Under the pieces are notes generated by a model. That model ran no database searches. It saw nothing but the letters and a program-made list of their open reading frames with translations, and was not told where the DNA came from. From assembly GCA_030147525.1 (NCBI GenBank), contig JASBVF010000021.1, forward strand, positions 1 through 64,000: DNA of 64,000 nucleotides, in the 5' to 3' direction. The position numbers and the translations under genes were made by a program. This DNA comes from Bacteroidota bacterium (GTDB lineage Bacteria; Bacteroidota; Bacteroidia; Chitinophagales; Saprospiraceae). Positions 9,106 through 17,218 of the stretch are shown one piece after another (position 1 is the stretch's first letter; each line of letters starts with the position of its first letter).

Positions 9106-10128
9106 TTAATTTTTCATCCCTTTCAAAATTTCAACGGTTTTCTCCAGCATTTCCTCCGTAAAATCCAGGTGCGTCACAAAGCGCACCGTCGCCGGGCCGA
9201 ATGGCGCTGCATTCACGCCCTGCTCCGCCAGTTTTTTCAAAAAAACATCCGCCATGAGGGGCGCTTTCAAATCGAAGATGACGATGTTCGTCTGCACGGG
9301 CCGCACGCTTTCCACCCAGGGTAGCGACTGCAAGGTTTCACCCAAAACCTTTGCCCGGTTGTTGTCGATTTTCAGACGCTCCACATGGTTTTCGAGGGCA
9401 AAAATACCTGTCGCAGCGAGATATCCCACCTGCCGCATACCACCGCCCATGACCTTGCGTACTCGCCTTGCGTTTTTTATAAAATCCTGATCACCAATGA
9501 GTAAGGACCCGACCGGGGCACCCAGACCTTTGGAAAGACAAATGGAAACGGAGTCGAATTGGGCACCCCAGTCCTGCGTGGTTTCACCCGTTTCAACAAG
9601 GGCATTGAACAGCCGGGCACCGTCGAGGTGGAGTTTCAGGCCACGCTTCCGGCAGAGTTGCCGGATGGGTTTCACTTCATCCAGCGTGTAAAAACTGCCG
9701 CCGCCTTTGTTGGCCGTATTTTCCAAAACAACCAGACGGCTCAAGGGCAGCCAGTCGTGAACAGGTTTGATGGCGGCCTCGACCTGGGTTGCCGTGATTT
9801 TGCCGTTGGTACCGGCGATGAGGTTGACACCCACACCGGAATTGTAGGCATAGCCCCCGGTCTCGTACTGGTACACGTGCGAGTAGTGGTCGAGAATGAC
9901 CTCGTCGAGCGGCTGGGTGTGCATTTTCACGGCGATCTGGTTGGTCATGGTGCCGGAAGGGCAAAACAGAGCAGCTTCCTTACCGAACATGACGGCCGCT
10001 TTTTCCTGCAAAGTGTTTACTGTTGGGTCTTCGCCAAATACGTCATCCCCTACTTGAGCTGCAAACATAGCGCTGAGCATTTCAGGAGTAGGCTTGGTGA
10101 TGGTATCGGAAATGAGATTAATGTGCAT
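9106..10128 (-). CDS. ltaE: Low-specificity L-threonine aldolase (beta-eliminating lyase family)
   Basis: 340 residues, the normal length for the family. A PLP-dependent fold type I enzyme that cleaves L-threonine or L-allo-threonine to glycine and acetaldehyde in the cytoplasm. The N-terminal [11 protein letters not shown] matches the conserved start of the family. [12 protein letters not shown] follows, HLDGAR (Asp 169) holds the pyridine-nitrogen aspartate, and [14 protein letters not shown] carries the PLP lysine (Lys 200). The ATG at 10128 begins exactly at the conserved N-terminus. Fic follows on the same strand. The upstream gap is shared with the divergent peroxidase gene. Confidence 0.93.
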   Translation of the reverse strand: MHINLISDTITKPTPEMLSAMFAAQVGDDVFGEDPTVNTLQEKAAVMFGKEAALFCPSGTMTNQIAVKMHTQPLDEVILDHYSHVYQYETGGYAYNSGVGVNLIAGTNGKITATQVEAAIKPVHDWLPLSRLVVLENTANKGGGSFYTLDEVKPIRQLCRKRGLKLHLDGARLFNALVETGETTQDWGAQFDSVSICLSKGLGAPVGSLLIGDQDFIKNARRVRKVMGGGMRQVGYLAATGIFALENHVERLKIDNNRAKVLGETLQSLPWVESVRPVQTNIVIFDLKAPLMADVFLKKLAEQGVNAAPFGPATVRFVTHLDFTEEMLEKTVEILKGMKN

Positions 10129-10237
10129 ATCAAATTGTGATTTTTTTGGCCGGCAAGATAGTTGAAGGAAGGGAAATCGAAGGTTTCAGACCTGGATAAC
10201 CGGACTTAATGTTTCATTTCTGAACTTTTTTAAAACC

Positions 10238-10329
10238 TTGGCAAAGTTTTGGTTTAAATGACCTAACTTTGGTTCACATAGGTCGCAACCAGGACATTTT
10301 TTCTAAAGATAAAATGTATAACCTGTCCT
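10238..10329 (+). promoter_or_regulatory. Candidate promoter and palindromic operators of the peroxidase gene
   Basis: TAACTTTG (10264-10271) matches the TAnnTTTG -7 box, with TTGG 22 nt upstream. The -7 box is straddled by the inverted pair GACCTA (10260-10265) and TAGGTC (10279-10284). Just downstream, AGGACATTTT (10291-10300) faces AAAATGT (10311-10317) and TGTCCT (10324-10329). The stacked palindromes suggest a repressor or redox-regulator site; this is inference. Confidence 0.35.
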
Positions 10330-10418
10330 AAAGACAAAAAAAACTCCCTCCTGTTTTGACTCGCTCTCGGTAGTCACCCGCAGAAAAATTTTCTTTCACC
10401 GCTAAAATCTTCCATTAT

Positions 10419-11771
10419 ATGAACTTTAAAATGATTTCAGTCATAGCGCTTGGGGTGTGCCTTTTGGCTTCTTGTCAAAAAGATGACGACACCGACAATG
10501 CAGCAAAGCTTGATGCGCAGCTTTCGCAAGCGCTTCAGGATGCCTCCAATGGCTTAGGAAAATCCCATTTTTTACTGCCACTGAGCACTGAGCTGAATAA
10601 AATTCCCCAGGATCCGAAAAATCCGATCACACAGGCAAAAATTGATCTCGGCGCCTTGCTTTTTCATGAAACAGGCATCGGCCTTAACCCTAAGCATGCC
10701 AACCACATGGGCACCTACTCCTGCGCATCCTGCCACTTTGCCAGTGCAGGATTCCAGGCTGGCCGTCACCAGGGCATATCTGACGGAGGTATCGGCTTCG
10801 GTATCAATGGCGAAGGAAGAGTGCCTGACCCGGAATATGATTTTTCTGAACTCGATGTGCAGCCGGTCCGTTCTCCATCTGCTCTGAATATCGCCTACCA
10901 GGAAGCAATCCTTTGGAATGGCCAGTTTGGAGCCGTCGGTGTAAACGCCGGTACAGATGCCAACTGGACTCCGGGTACACCGAAATTTGTCAACCACCTG
11001 GGCTACCACGGCACAGAGAGCCAGGCTATCGCCGCCCAGGACGTGCACCGGCTCAAAATGGACTCTGATATTTGCGAAGACCTCAACTATCGCCAGCTTT
11101 TCGACAAAGCATTCCCCAACATACCACCACCAGGCCGCTATGACAAGGAGCGGACAGGCTTGGCCATCGCTGCCTACGAGCGCATCCTGCTACCTAACCA
11201 GGCGCCTTTCCAGCTCTGGCTCCGTGGCAAATCCAACGCCATGACCGAGCAGGAAAAACGGGGTGCTGTTCTGTTTTTCGGAAAGGCAAATTGTGCAAGC
11301 TGCCACAACGGACCCAACCTCGCCAGTATGGATTTTTATGCCCTCGGCATGAAAGATCTGTTTGAAAACCAGGAAGCTACCTACGGCGCTGACGCCAACT
11401 CAGACGGCAACCTCGGACGTTTCAGTTTTACAAAAAATGATGCGGATAAATACAAATTCAAAGTACCGCAACTCTACAATATTGCTGATTCCCCATTCTA
11501 CGGACATGGATCCAGCTTCAGAAACGTCCGGGATGTCGTAGCTTACAAAAATGCAGCGGTGAAAGAAAATCCGAACGTACCTGACAGCCAATTGGCTGAA
11601 GAATTCAAGCCGCTCGGGCTGACTGCAGAAGAAGTCAACGACATAGCTGCCTTCATCGAAACGGCTCTGCGTGACCCGAACTTGCTGCGCTACCAGCCGC
11701 TTTCAATCCGCTCCGGCAACTGCTTCCCAAACAACGATCCTCAGTCGAGGATTGATTTGGGTTGCGATTGA
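10419..11771 (+). CDS. Di-haem cytochrome c peroxidase / MauG-family lipoprotein
   Basis: 450 residues with a lipoprotein signal peptide (LLASC, Cys 19), so it is probably anchored in the periplasm. Two c-type haem sites are visible: CASCH at residues 102-106 and CASCH at about 291-295, in the usual two-domain arrangement of bacterial CCP/MauG proteins. The C-terminal part contains PQLYNIADSPFYGHGSSF and NDIAAFIETAL, typical of the family. It may reduce H2O2 with electrons from small c-type cytochromes, or oxidise an unknown substrate as in MauG-like relatives; the sequence does not decide. Convergent with the hydrogenase operon, sharing a terminator. Confidence 0.9.
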   Translation: MNFKMISVIALGVCLLASCQKDDDTDNAAKLDAQLSQALQDASNGLGKSHFLLPLSTELNKIPQDPKNPITQAKIDLGALLFHETGIGLNPKHANHMGTYSCASCHFASAGFQAGRHQGISDGGIGFGINGEGRVPDPEYDFSELDVQPVRSPSALNIAYQEAILWNGQFGAVGVNAGTDANWTPGTPKFVNHLGYHGTESQAIAAQDVHRLKMDSDICEDLNYRQLFDKAFPNIPPPGRYDKERTGLAIAAYERILLPNQAPFQLWLRGKSNAMTEQEKRGAVLFFGKANCASCHNGPNLASMDFYALGMKDLFENQEATYGADANSDGNLGRFSFTKNDADKYKFKVPQLYNIADSPFYGHGSSFRNVRDVVAYKNAAVKENPNVPDSQLAEEFKPLGLTAEEVNDIAAFIETALRDPNLLRYQPLSIRSGNCFPNNDPQSRIDLGCD

Positions 11772-11788
11772 TCACGGCGTTTGAGAAA

Positions 11789-11828
11789 CAAAAAATCCCT
11801 ACGGTGACTCATCGTGGGGATTTTTTGT
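11789..11828. terminator. Bidirectional terminator between peroxidase and hyaD
   Basis: AAAAATCCC...ACG pairs with CGT..GGGATTTTT, giving A- and T-tracts on both sides between convergent genes. Confidence 0.8.
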
Positions 11829-11829
11829 T

Positions 11830-12282
11830 TCACAAACGCTCCACCAGCTCAAACACCTGCCGCCGCAACTCCGGCAGCACCGATTCTATCTCCGGCGACA
11901 GCGTCACCTGTTGCTGTTGCAACGTTTCGATGGAAACGGCGAAGAGGTAAATTTTTGGCAGCGTGCCCATCAACGTCAGCGCTTCGATGAGGTCTTTCAT
12001 GCCAATGTCATGCGTACTCATGGCTTTGGGAAAATCCTTTGAAAAACGGGGCTTCAACGGCCGGATCGTGCCCGGCTGATGCCCGTCGAGCGTCGCATCC
12101 ACGAGGATGACAGTGGGGTAAGCTTCAAAAAAGTTGGTTAGGTGAAACCCGCCCGTACCACCGTCCACCACGTCTACACCGGACGGAAGTTTTTCATTTT
12201 CAAGCATTTGAGCAAAATGAACGCCTACGCCTTCGTCGCCCATGAGGTAGTTGCCGATACCGAGGATGAGGATTTTTTTCAA
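11830..12282 (-). CDS. hyaD: Hydrogenase maturation endopeptidase (HyaD/HybD family)
   Basis: About 150 residues. It removes the C-terminal tail of the [NiFe] large subunit after nickel insertion, here presumably the 15 residues after the DPCLACAVH motif of HyaB. The family motif GIGNYLMGDEGVG gives the first Ni-sensing acidic residue (Glu after Asp), DATLDG the second, and STHDIGMKDL the conserved His. The start is uncertain: the conserved N-terminus KKILILGIGN begins at a TTG (12282). An in-frame GTG at 12330 would add 16 polar residues and begin inside a hairpin. Last gene of the hyaABCD operon, separated from hyaC by 275 nt. Confidence 0.88.
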   Translation of the reverse strand: MKKILILGIGNYLMGDEGVGVHFAQMLENEKLPSGVDVVDGGTGGFHLTNFFEAYPTVILVDATLDGHQPGTIRPLKPRFSKDFPKAMSTHDIGMKDLIEALTLMGTLPKIYLFAVSIETLQQQQVTLSPEIESVLPELRRQVFELVERL

Positions 12283-12484
12283 AATATGGTTCAAGTTTAA
12301 TTTTTCATTTTCCGTTAAACACGAAGGCACCGGACCTTACCAGGAAGTAACCGGCACCTTCATTGATTTTTAGCAAGGCAGGCAGTTGAAGAGCGTACCT
12401 CCAACATCCAAACCTTCCCGGCAAAAAAAAGTCATTTATTATTTTCCGGAACTGTAGCTCAAAGTTTCACTCAAATCCAAAGGA

Positions 12485-12508
12485 AGGCCGGAAATCAACA
12501 TCCGGCCT
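12485..12508 (-). terminator. Hairpin downstream of hyaC
   Basis: A perfect 8-bp AGGCCGGA/TCCGGCCT stem with an 8-nt loop, 50 nt after the hyaC stop. It is followed leftward by a weak T-rich tract (TTCCTTTT). It could reduce read-through into hyaD or act as an mRNA 3' stabiliser. Confidence 0.4.
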
Positions 12509-12557
12509 CTGCCTTTTGAAAACAATCACAATTTACAAACTTTAGCTTGCGGTATTC

Positions 12558-13313
12558 TCAACGTATGGCTCTGCCTTTCTTCTTTACTTCCCACTCGGCG
12601 GTGTCCTGCTGGTCTTTGTGAAATGCCTCCTCATCGATAAATTTCCAGCCACCCACGATGGACGAAGTTTCACCCCGCCCTTCCACGTAATCATGGTAAA
12701 AAACAAGGTAAACGTGAACCATGGCGAAGACGATGAAAAACCACATCGTGGCGTGATGCCAGTTGCGCAGCGCAAAATCATCATGACCAAACAGCCACGA
12801 CGCCCAGATGAATAAATCGGCGAACCACCAGTCGCTCATGTTGGCGTAGAGGGCAAAACCGGTGATGCACTGCACCATGAAAGCAATGAAAGTGAAAAAG
12901 TAAACCAAACCTGCCAGCGCATTGTGCCCTACCGACATGTGCTCTTTGTTCTTTTTTAAAAAAATGTCGATGCTTAACACCTGCCAGATTTCCTGAAAAA
13001 ATTTCTTGTTTGTCGGAATGAAATTTTTCCAATCCGCATACTTATTCCCCACAAAGCCCCAGTAAATCCGGAACAGGAAATTGAAAAAGAAAATATAGGC
13101 CGCCACAAAGTGGACGAAACGAATCCACCCGAACAGGTACCGGTCCGACGCCTCAGCCCCCGACAGCAACGCAGGCGGATTTCCGATAAAATAGCCGGTG
13201 ATGCAAAGTGCCACAATGGCCAGTGCATTTAACCAGTGATAAACCCGCACGGGCAATTGCCAGACGAATACCCGCCGGAGTTTGTGGGGAGAACTATGGG
13301 TAATGGATGCCAT
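12558..13313 (-). CDS. hyaC: [NiFe]-hydrogenase b-type cytochrome subunit
   Basis: 251 residues from ATG 13313; the reading frame extends further upstream only through low-complexity octamer repeats, so that extension is not real coding. An integral membrane di-haem cytochrome b that takes electrons from the small subunit to the quinone pool. Four hydrophobic helices are visible, with histidines in the right places: VRVYHWLNAL in helix 1, IRFVHFVAAYIF in helix 2, and HHATMWF plus MVHVYLVFYHDY in the last part. Family length (about 220-260) fits. It lies between hyaB and hyaD, the normal operon order for group 1 uptake hydrogenases. Confidence 0.93.
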   Translation of the reverse strand: MASITHSSPHKLRRVFVWQLPVRVYHWLNALAIVALCITGYFIGNPPALLSGAEASDRYLFGWIRFVHFVAAYIFFFNFLFRIYWGFVGNKYADWKNFIPTNKKFFQEIWQVLSIDIFLKKNKEHMSVGHNALAGLVYFFTFIAFMVQCITGFALYANMSDWWFADLFIWASWLFGHDDFALRNWHHATMWFFIVFAMVHVYLVFYHDYVEGRGETSSIVGGWKFIDEEAFHKDQQDTAEWEVKKKGRAIR

Positions 13314-13320
13314 TTTGAAA

Positions 13321-13383
13321 GGATTGGAGGATTGGAGGACTGAGGGATTGGAGGCAGCTTCAATCCTCCAATCCCTCAATACT
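13321..13383. repeat. Octamer stutter hairpin between hyaB and hyaC
   Basis: One arm is four 8-nt units, GGATTGGA, GGATTGGA, GGACTGAG and GGATTGGA (13321-13352). The opposite arm (about 13361-13383) is their complement. The element ends 7 nt before the hyaC ATG and begins about 9 nt after the hyaB stop. It is the same unit as the tract inside the split ASPIC/UnbV gene near 36170. Confidence 0.8.
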
Positions 13384-13391
13384 TCTACCCT

Positions 13392-15110
13392 TTATAAAAC
13401 TTTCACCCTACTCACGTGCTTGCCATCTTCGTCGTAAACGTGGACGGCGCAGGCCAGGCAAGGGTCGAAAGAGTGAACGGTGCGTAAAATTTCAACTGGC
13501 TGCTCCGGATCGGCAATCGGGGTGTCTTTCAGGGCAGCTTCGTAGGCCGACATGTTCCCGTTCGGGTCACGGGGCGATGCGTTCCACGTTGTTGGAACAA
13601 CCAGTTGATAGTTCTTGATTTTCGTGTCTTCGATGACGATCCAGTGGGCCAGTGCACCCCTCGGAGCTTCGGTATGGCCGACGCCCTTGGCGGTTTTTTC
13701 CCATTTGGCCGGGTTGAATTTTTCCATTTCTGCCATGCGGGTGTCACCGTTTTTCAGGTTTAAAATCAGGCTGTCGTAAAATTCCAGCGCCCAATCGGCG
13801 ACGAGGATGCTCTCCAGGCCACGGGCCGCCGTCCTACCCAGCGTCGAGAACAGCGCCCCGACGGGCACGTTCAGCTTGGCCAGCGTCGAGTCCACCACCG
13901 CTTTGAAATCCTCACGGCCACGTGCGTAACCGATGAGCACACGAGCCAGCGGGCCGACCTCGACGGCGTTGCCTTTCCAGCGTGGCGTTTTCAGGTAGCT
14001 GTATTTTTCATTGACGTTCAGGTGTTCGTATGGCGGTTTCGGGCCGGTGTATTTCACCCTGCTTTCACCCGCCCACGGGTGCAGACCGGCATCTTCGCCG
14101 CCGTCGTACTCGTACCAGGAGCGCTTGATGAATTCCTGCACTTCGGTATCGTTGCGCAAGTCCACGTCCTGCACGTTGGCGATGTCTTTGTTTAAAATGA
14201 CGCCCGAAGGGAATTTGAAACTCGATGGGTCATTGTAGCCGTTCGTTGGCAGGTCGCCGTAGCTCATGTAACTTCCAAGGCCGCCACCAATGGCACCCCA
14301 GTCGAGGTAGTAGGGCGCCACGGCCAGCAGGTCGGGGATGTAAACCTGGTTGATGAAATCTTTGGCATTCTTCAAAAGCTGTTCCACGTAGGCCAGCCGT
14401 TCGGCGTTGATCCCGCTCACATCGTCGAGGCCGATGGCACAGGCCATGCCGCCGACGAGGTAGTTCGGGTGCGGGTTTTTACCGCCAAAAATGGTATGCA
14501 CCTTCACGATTTCTTTCTGCCATTCGAGCGCTTCGAGGTAGTGCGCCACGCCGATGAGGTTCACTTCCGGCGGCAATTTGTAAGCCGGATGGCCCCAGTA
14601 GCCGTTGGCGAAGATGCCAAGCTGGCCGCTTTCGACGAAAGTCGTCAGCCGTTTTTGCAGATCGGAAAAATAGCCGGGGGAACTCTTCGGCCAGTTCGAA
14701 ATGCTCTGTGCAATCTCCGAAGTTTTCTTTGGATCAGCCTTCAGGGCGGAGACCACGTCCACCCAGTCGAGGGCATGGAGGTGGTAAAAATGCACGACGT
14801 GATCGTGCATGTATTGCGTGCAGTACATGATGTTGCGCACCAACTCGGCGTTGGGCGGGATGACAATGCCGAGAGCATCCTCCACCGCCCGGCAAGAGGC
14901 CAGCGAGTGGACCGTGGTACACACCCCGCAAACCCGGCCCACGAAGGCCCATGCATCACGGGGGTCACGCCCTTTTAAAATTTCTTCCAGCAGCCTGACC
15001 ATGGTGCCGGAACTGTAGGCTTCGGAGATTTTGCCGTCTTTGATTTCGGCTTCAATTCTTAGGTGGCCCTCGATTCGGGTCACGGGGTCGACAACTATAC
15101 GTTCGGCCAT
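13392..15110 (-). CDS. hyaB: [NiFe]-hydrogenase large (catalytic) subunit
   Basis: 572 residues. It holds the Ni-Fe(CN)2CO site where H2 is split; after folding it travels with the Tat-exported small subunit to the outer face of the inner membrane. Nickel ligands are both present: RVCGVCTTVH (Cys 61, Cys 64) and DPCLACAVH (Cys 551, Cys 554). The 15 residues after His 557 form the tail expected to be cut off by HyaD. The N-terminus VVDPVTRIEGHLRIE is the conserved L1 region. The start ATG 15110 sits exactly at the family N-terminus. Length and motif spacing fit group 1 uptake enzymes. Preceded by hyaA with a 130-nt gap. Confidence 0.96.
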   Translation of the reverse strand: MAERIVVDPVTRIEGHLRIEAEIKDGKISEAYSSGTMVRLLEEILKGRDPRDAWAFVGRVCGVCTTVHSLASCRAVEDALGIVIPPNAELVRNIMYCTQYMHDHVVHFYHLHALDWVDVVSALKADPKKTSEIAQSISNWPKSSPGYFSDLQKRLTTFVESGQLGIFANGYWGHPAYKLPPEVNLIGVAHYLEALEWQKEIVKVHTIFGGKNPHPNYLVGGMACAIGLDDVSGINAERLAYVEQLLKNAKDFINQVYIPDLLAVAPYYLDWGAIGGGLGSYMSYGDLPTNGYNDPSSFKFPSGVILNKDIANVQDVDLRNDTEVQEFIKRSWYEYDGGEDAGLHPWAGESRVKYTGPKPPYEHLNVNEKYSYLKTPRWKGNAVEVGPLARVLIGYARGREDFKAVVDSTLAKLNVPVGALFSTLGRTAARGLESILVADWALEFYDSLILNLKNGDTRMAEMEKFNPAKWEKTAKGVGHTEAPRGALAHWIVIEDTKIKNYQLVVPTTWNASPRDPNGNMSAYEAALKDTPIADPEQPVEILRTVHSFDPCLACAVHVYDEDGKHVSRVKVL

Positions 15111-15240
15111 GGTGAATATTTTTTCAACCCACAGGCGCAGAAGGCACCCGGTTATTTATTTTAAAAAATTAACAATCAGTAAGTTAGGATAAACCAAAGT
15201 GTCTTCCGAGCCTATGCGTTTTATCAAGTTCAATTGATTT

Positions 15241-16359
15241 TTATAACTCTTTCTCCGCATCCTTACCTTCATGAATCAAATCATCGATCAGCTTTGCTTT
15301 CCTGAAATTCGTCGCAATGGCGTGCGCAGCAATGCCCACAGCCGTTGCTCCGGCAGCCACCATCCCGATTTTATCTGCATCCGCTTCGATGCCGAAGCCG
15401 GGGAAGTTGGCCATCTGGCGGTAGATCGGGCCGTTGTCCCAGAAATTTTCCTCGCTGCAACCGAAGCAGCCGTGGCCCGACTGGATGGGATAGCTCGTGC
15501 CGTTGTTCCACTTCGTTACACCGCAGGCGTTGTAGGTCATCGGGCCTTTGCAGCCGACTTTGTAGAGGCAGTAGCCCTTCTGAGCGTTTTCATCGTCAAA
15601 TGTTTCAACAAAAAGCCCGGCGTCGTAGAACGGGCGGCGGTAGCAGGTGTCGTGTACCCGCTTGGAGTAAAACGCCTTTGGCCGGCCAACCCGGTCGAGT
15701 TCCGGCAGGCGACCGAACGTGATGACGTGAACGATGACCCCGGCCATCACCTCGCCGATCGGCGGGCAGCCCGGCACTTTGATGATCGGTTTGCCTTTTA
15801 CCAGCTTGTGGATGGGGGTAGCACGGGTTGGATTCGGTTTGGCAGCCTGTACGCAACCGTTGCAGGCGCAACTGCCCCAGGCAATGATGGCCTTGGCGCC
15901 AGCCGCTGCTTCGTCCAAAATCTGCATCGCCGATTTGCCGCCAATGCAGCAGTACACGCCGTCTTCCGCCGTTGGTACGGAACCTTCCACGCAGAGGATG
16001 TACTCGCCATTGAAGTCCTGCATGGTTTTATGCATGGCAGCTTCGGCCTGGTGGCCGCTGGCAGCCATGAGCGTTTCGGTGTAATCCAGCGAAATTTTAT
16101 CCAGAATTATGTCTGCCACGATGGGGTGCGAAGACCGGATGAAACTCTCGCTGCAGCAGGTACACTCCTGGAAGTGCAGCCAGATGACCGGCACCCGTGA
16201 CGTTTTTTGCAGGGCGTTCGCTACCTGGGCAATGCCGCTGGCTTCGAGGCCGAGGTAGGCCCCGATCATGGAGCAGAATTTCATGAAATCCCGGCGGGAG
16301 TAGCCTTTTTGTCTCAATTCTTCGTAGTAGGTGGGTCGGTGGGTAGGCTTTGAAATCAT
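15241..16359 (-). CDS. hyaA: [NiFe]-hydrogenase small subunit, six-cysteine (O2-tolerant type)
   Basis: 372 residues with a twin-arginine signal (SRRDFMKFC, residues 21-29) and a C-terminal hydrophobic helix (about 335-355) that anchors it to HyaC. It carries three Fe-S clusters from the active site to the cytochrome. Proximal-cluster cysteines are Cys 66, 68, 69, 164, 169 and 198. These match E. coli Hyd-1 Cys 17, 19, 20, 115, 120 and 149 with a constant offset of 49, so both extra cysteines of the O2-tolerant [4Fe-3S] cluster are present. An additional Cys 166 lies in the same loop (GSCACNGC). Medial and distal ligands are seen in [20 protein letters not shown] and GHGCFGC. Predicted group 1d, from motif reading. 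Confidence 0.96.
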   Translation of the reverse strand: MISKPTHRPTYYEELRQKGYSRRDFMKFCSMIGAYLGLEASGIAQVANALQKTSRVPVIWLHFQECTCCSESFIRSSHPIVADIILDKISLDYTETLMAASGHQAEAAMHKTMQDFNGEYILCVEGSVPTAEDGVYCCIGGKSAMQILDEAAAGAKAIIAWGSCACNGCVQAAKPNPTRATPIHKLVKGKPIIKVPGCPPIGEVMAGVIVHVITFGRLPELDRVGRPKAFYSKRVHDTCYRRPFYDAGLFVETFDDENAQKGYCLYKVGCKGPMTYNACGVTKWNNGTSYPIQSGHGCFGCSEENFWDNGPIYRQMANFPGFGIEADADKIGMVAAGATAVGIAAHAIATNFRKAKLIDDLIHEGKDAEKEL

Positions 16360-16560
16360 AGCAGGGAGGATTTTGATGATTTAAACCAATCACTAATTTC
16401 CTTCTGGAAACATTGCCCAAAGAAGAAGGTAATACATCTACATTATCATGACAACAATCATTTGTCCGGGTGATTTTTCTCACACCTGCCAGACTGCAAG
16501 TAAATTTACCTTGCCTCTCAAATTCTTTTTCACCAATTAATCTTTTGTAAAAAACGCACG
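16360..16560. promoter_or_regulatory. Divergent promoter region of the hydrogenase island
   Basis: A 201-nt gap between the divergently transcribed hyaA and the small HupE-like gene must hold both promoters. TAATCTTTTG at about 16536-16545, shortly before the plus-strand ATG, resembles a -7 box. I could not identify a clean -33 partner or a regulator site. Confidence 0.3.
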
Positions 16561-16752
16561 ATGAAAAAGTTGCTGTCCCTCGCTTTCGCTTCCATGCCGT
16601 TTGCCGTTTTTGCCCACGGCGGCCACAGTCATTTCGACCCCAATTCCGTCGTCCATTACCTTGGCACGCCCGAACATGCTTTACCGGCATTTGCCGTCGC
16701 TGCAATCGCCGGGTGGCTGCTGTTCCGCCGAAGACGAAAAGTAGAGGCTTGA
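16561..16752 (+). CDS. Small His-rich single-helix membrane protein, HupE-like start
   Basis: 63 residues: a signal peptide (to about FAHGG), a His-rich segment (HGGHSHFDPNSVVHYLGTPEH) split here as HGGHSHFDP and VVHYLGTPEH, one transmembrane helix (ALPAFAVAAIAGWLLF) and a positive tail RRRRK. The HYLGTPEHALPAF stretch recalls the HPLTGxDHLLAM start of HupE/UreJ nickel transporters, but those have about six helices; only the first is present. It is the first gene of the rightward hyp operon, 40 nt before hypA. A role in periplasmic nickel handling for the hydrogenase is inference from context and histidines. Confidence 0.6.
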   Translation: MKKLLSLAFASMPFAVFAHGGHSHFDPNSVVHYLGTPEHALPAFAVAAIAGWLLFRRRRKVEA

Positions 16753-16754
16753 AA

Positions 16755-16785
16755 GTTCATAGTTCATCATTCATAGTTCATCGTT
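16755..16785 (+). repeat. Heptamer tract before hypA (single arm)
   Basis: Four 7-nt units, GTTCATA, GTTCATC, ATTCATA and GTTCATC, plus GTT fill most of the 40-nt gap and end 7 nt before the hypA ATG. No complementary arm is present. The unit is nearly the same as in the hairpin before the response regulator at 63.8 kb. Confidence 0.75.
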
Positions 16786-16792
16786 AAAAAAC

Positions 16793-17134
16793 ATGCACGA
16801 ACTATCCATCATCGCCAGCATTGTTGACATTGCGGAAGAGCAGGTCAAAAAAGCCAGCGCCCAACAGGTGGACAGCATCGAACTTGAAATAGGCGAATTG
16901 GCAGGTGTGGAGTGGGCAGTGCTCGAATTTGCCTGGGAGGTGGGCGTGCAGCGCAGCGTGTTGGAAAACACGGACCGGTACATTCAGCGGATTCCCGGCA
17001 AAGCCCGGTGCGTTGAGTGTGGCAGTAGTTTTTTGATGAAACAAATTTTCGACCCCTGCCCGAAGTGCGGGTCATATTTTAATGAAATATTAAAAGGTAA
17101 AGAATTGAGGGTCAAAGCATTGACTGTTTCTTGA
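16793..17134 (+). CDS. hypA: Hydrogenase nickel incorporation protein HypA
   Basis: 113 residues, standard length. With HypB it delivers Ni2+ to the large-subunit precursor. The N-terminal Met-His-Glu binds nickel (MHELSII), which fixes the start at 16793. Zinc is held by two CxxC pairs, Cys 73/76 (CVEC) and Cys 89/92 (CPKC). Located between the small His-rich gene and hypB, on the strand opposite the structural genes. Confidence 0.95.
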   Translation: MHELSIIASIVDIAEEQVKKASAQQVDSIELEIGELAGVEWAVLEFAWEVGVQRSVLENTDRYIQRIPGKARCVECGSSFLMKQIFDPCPKCGSYFNEILKGKELRVKALTVS

Positions 17135-17139
17135 AACTT

Positions 17140-17212
17140 GTGAATTAGTAAATTGGTAAATCAGGGCAGCGCCCCCTACCAATTCACTACTTTACCAATT
17201 CACCAATTTACC
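17140..17212. repeat. Octamer stutter hairpin between hypA and hypB
   Basis: Left arm GTGAATTA, GTAAATTG, GTAAATCA (17140-17163). The right arm (17177-17212) is the complement of a string of GGTRAATT-like octamers. It starts 5 nt after the hypA stop and ends 6 nt before the hypB ATG. Confidence 0.8.
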
Positions 17213-17218
17213 AAAATC

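Noticed and set aside
12282-12330. Longer start (GTG 12330) for hyaD
   Set aside because: The added residues are polar and encoded by part of an imperfect hairpin. The conserved family N-terminus begins at 12282.
15271-16200. A 309-codon open frame antisense to hyaA
   Set aside because: hyaA on the other strand has every family motif. The antisense frame has none and starts inside it.
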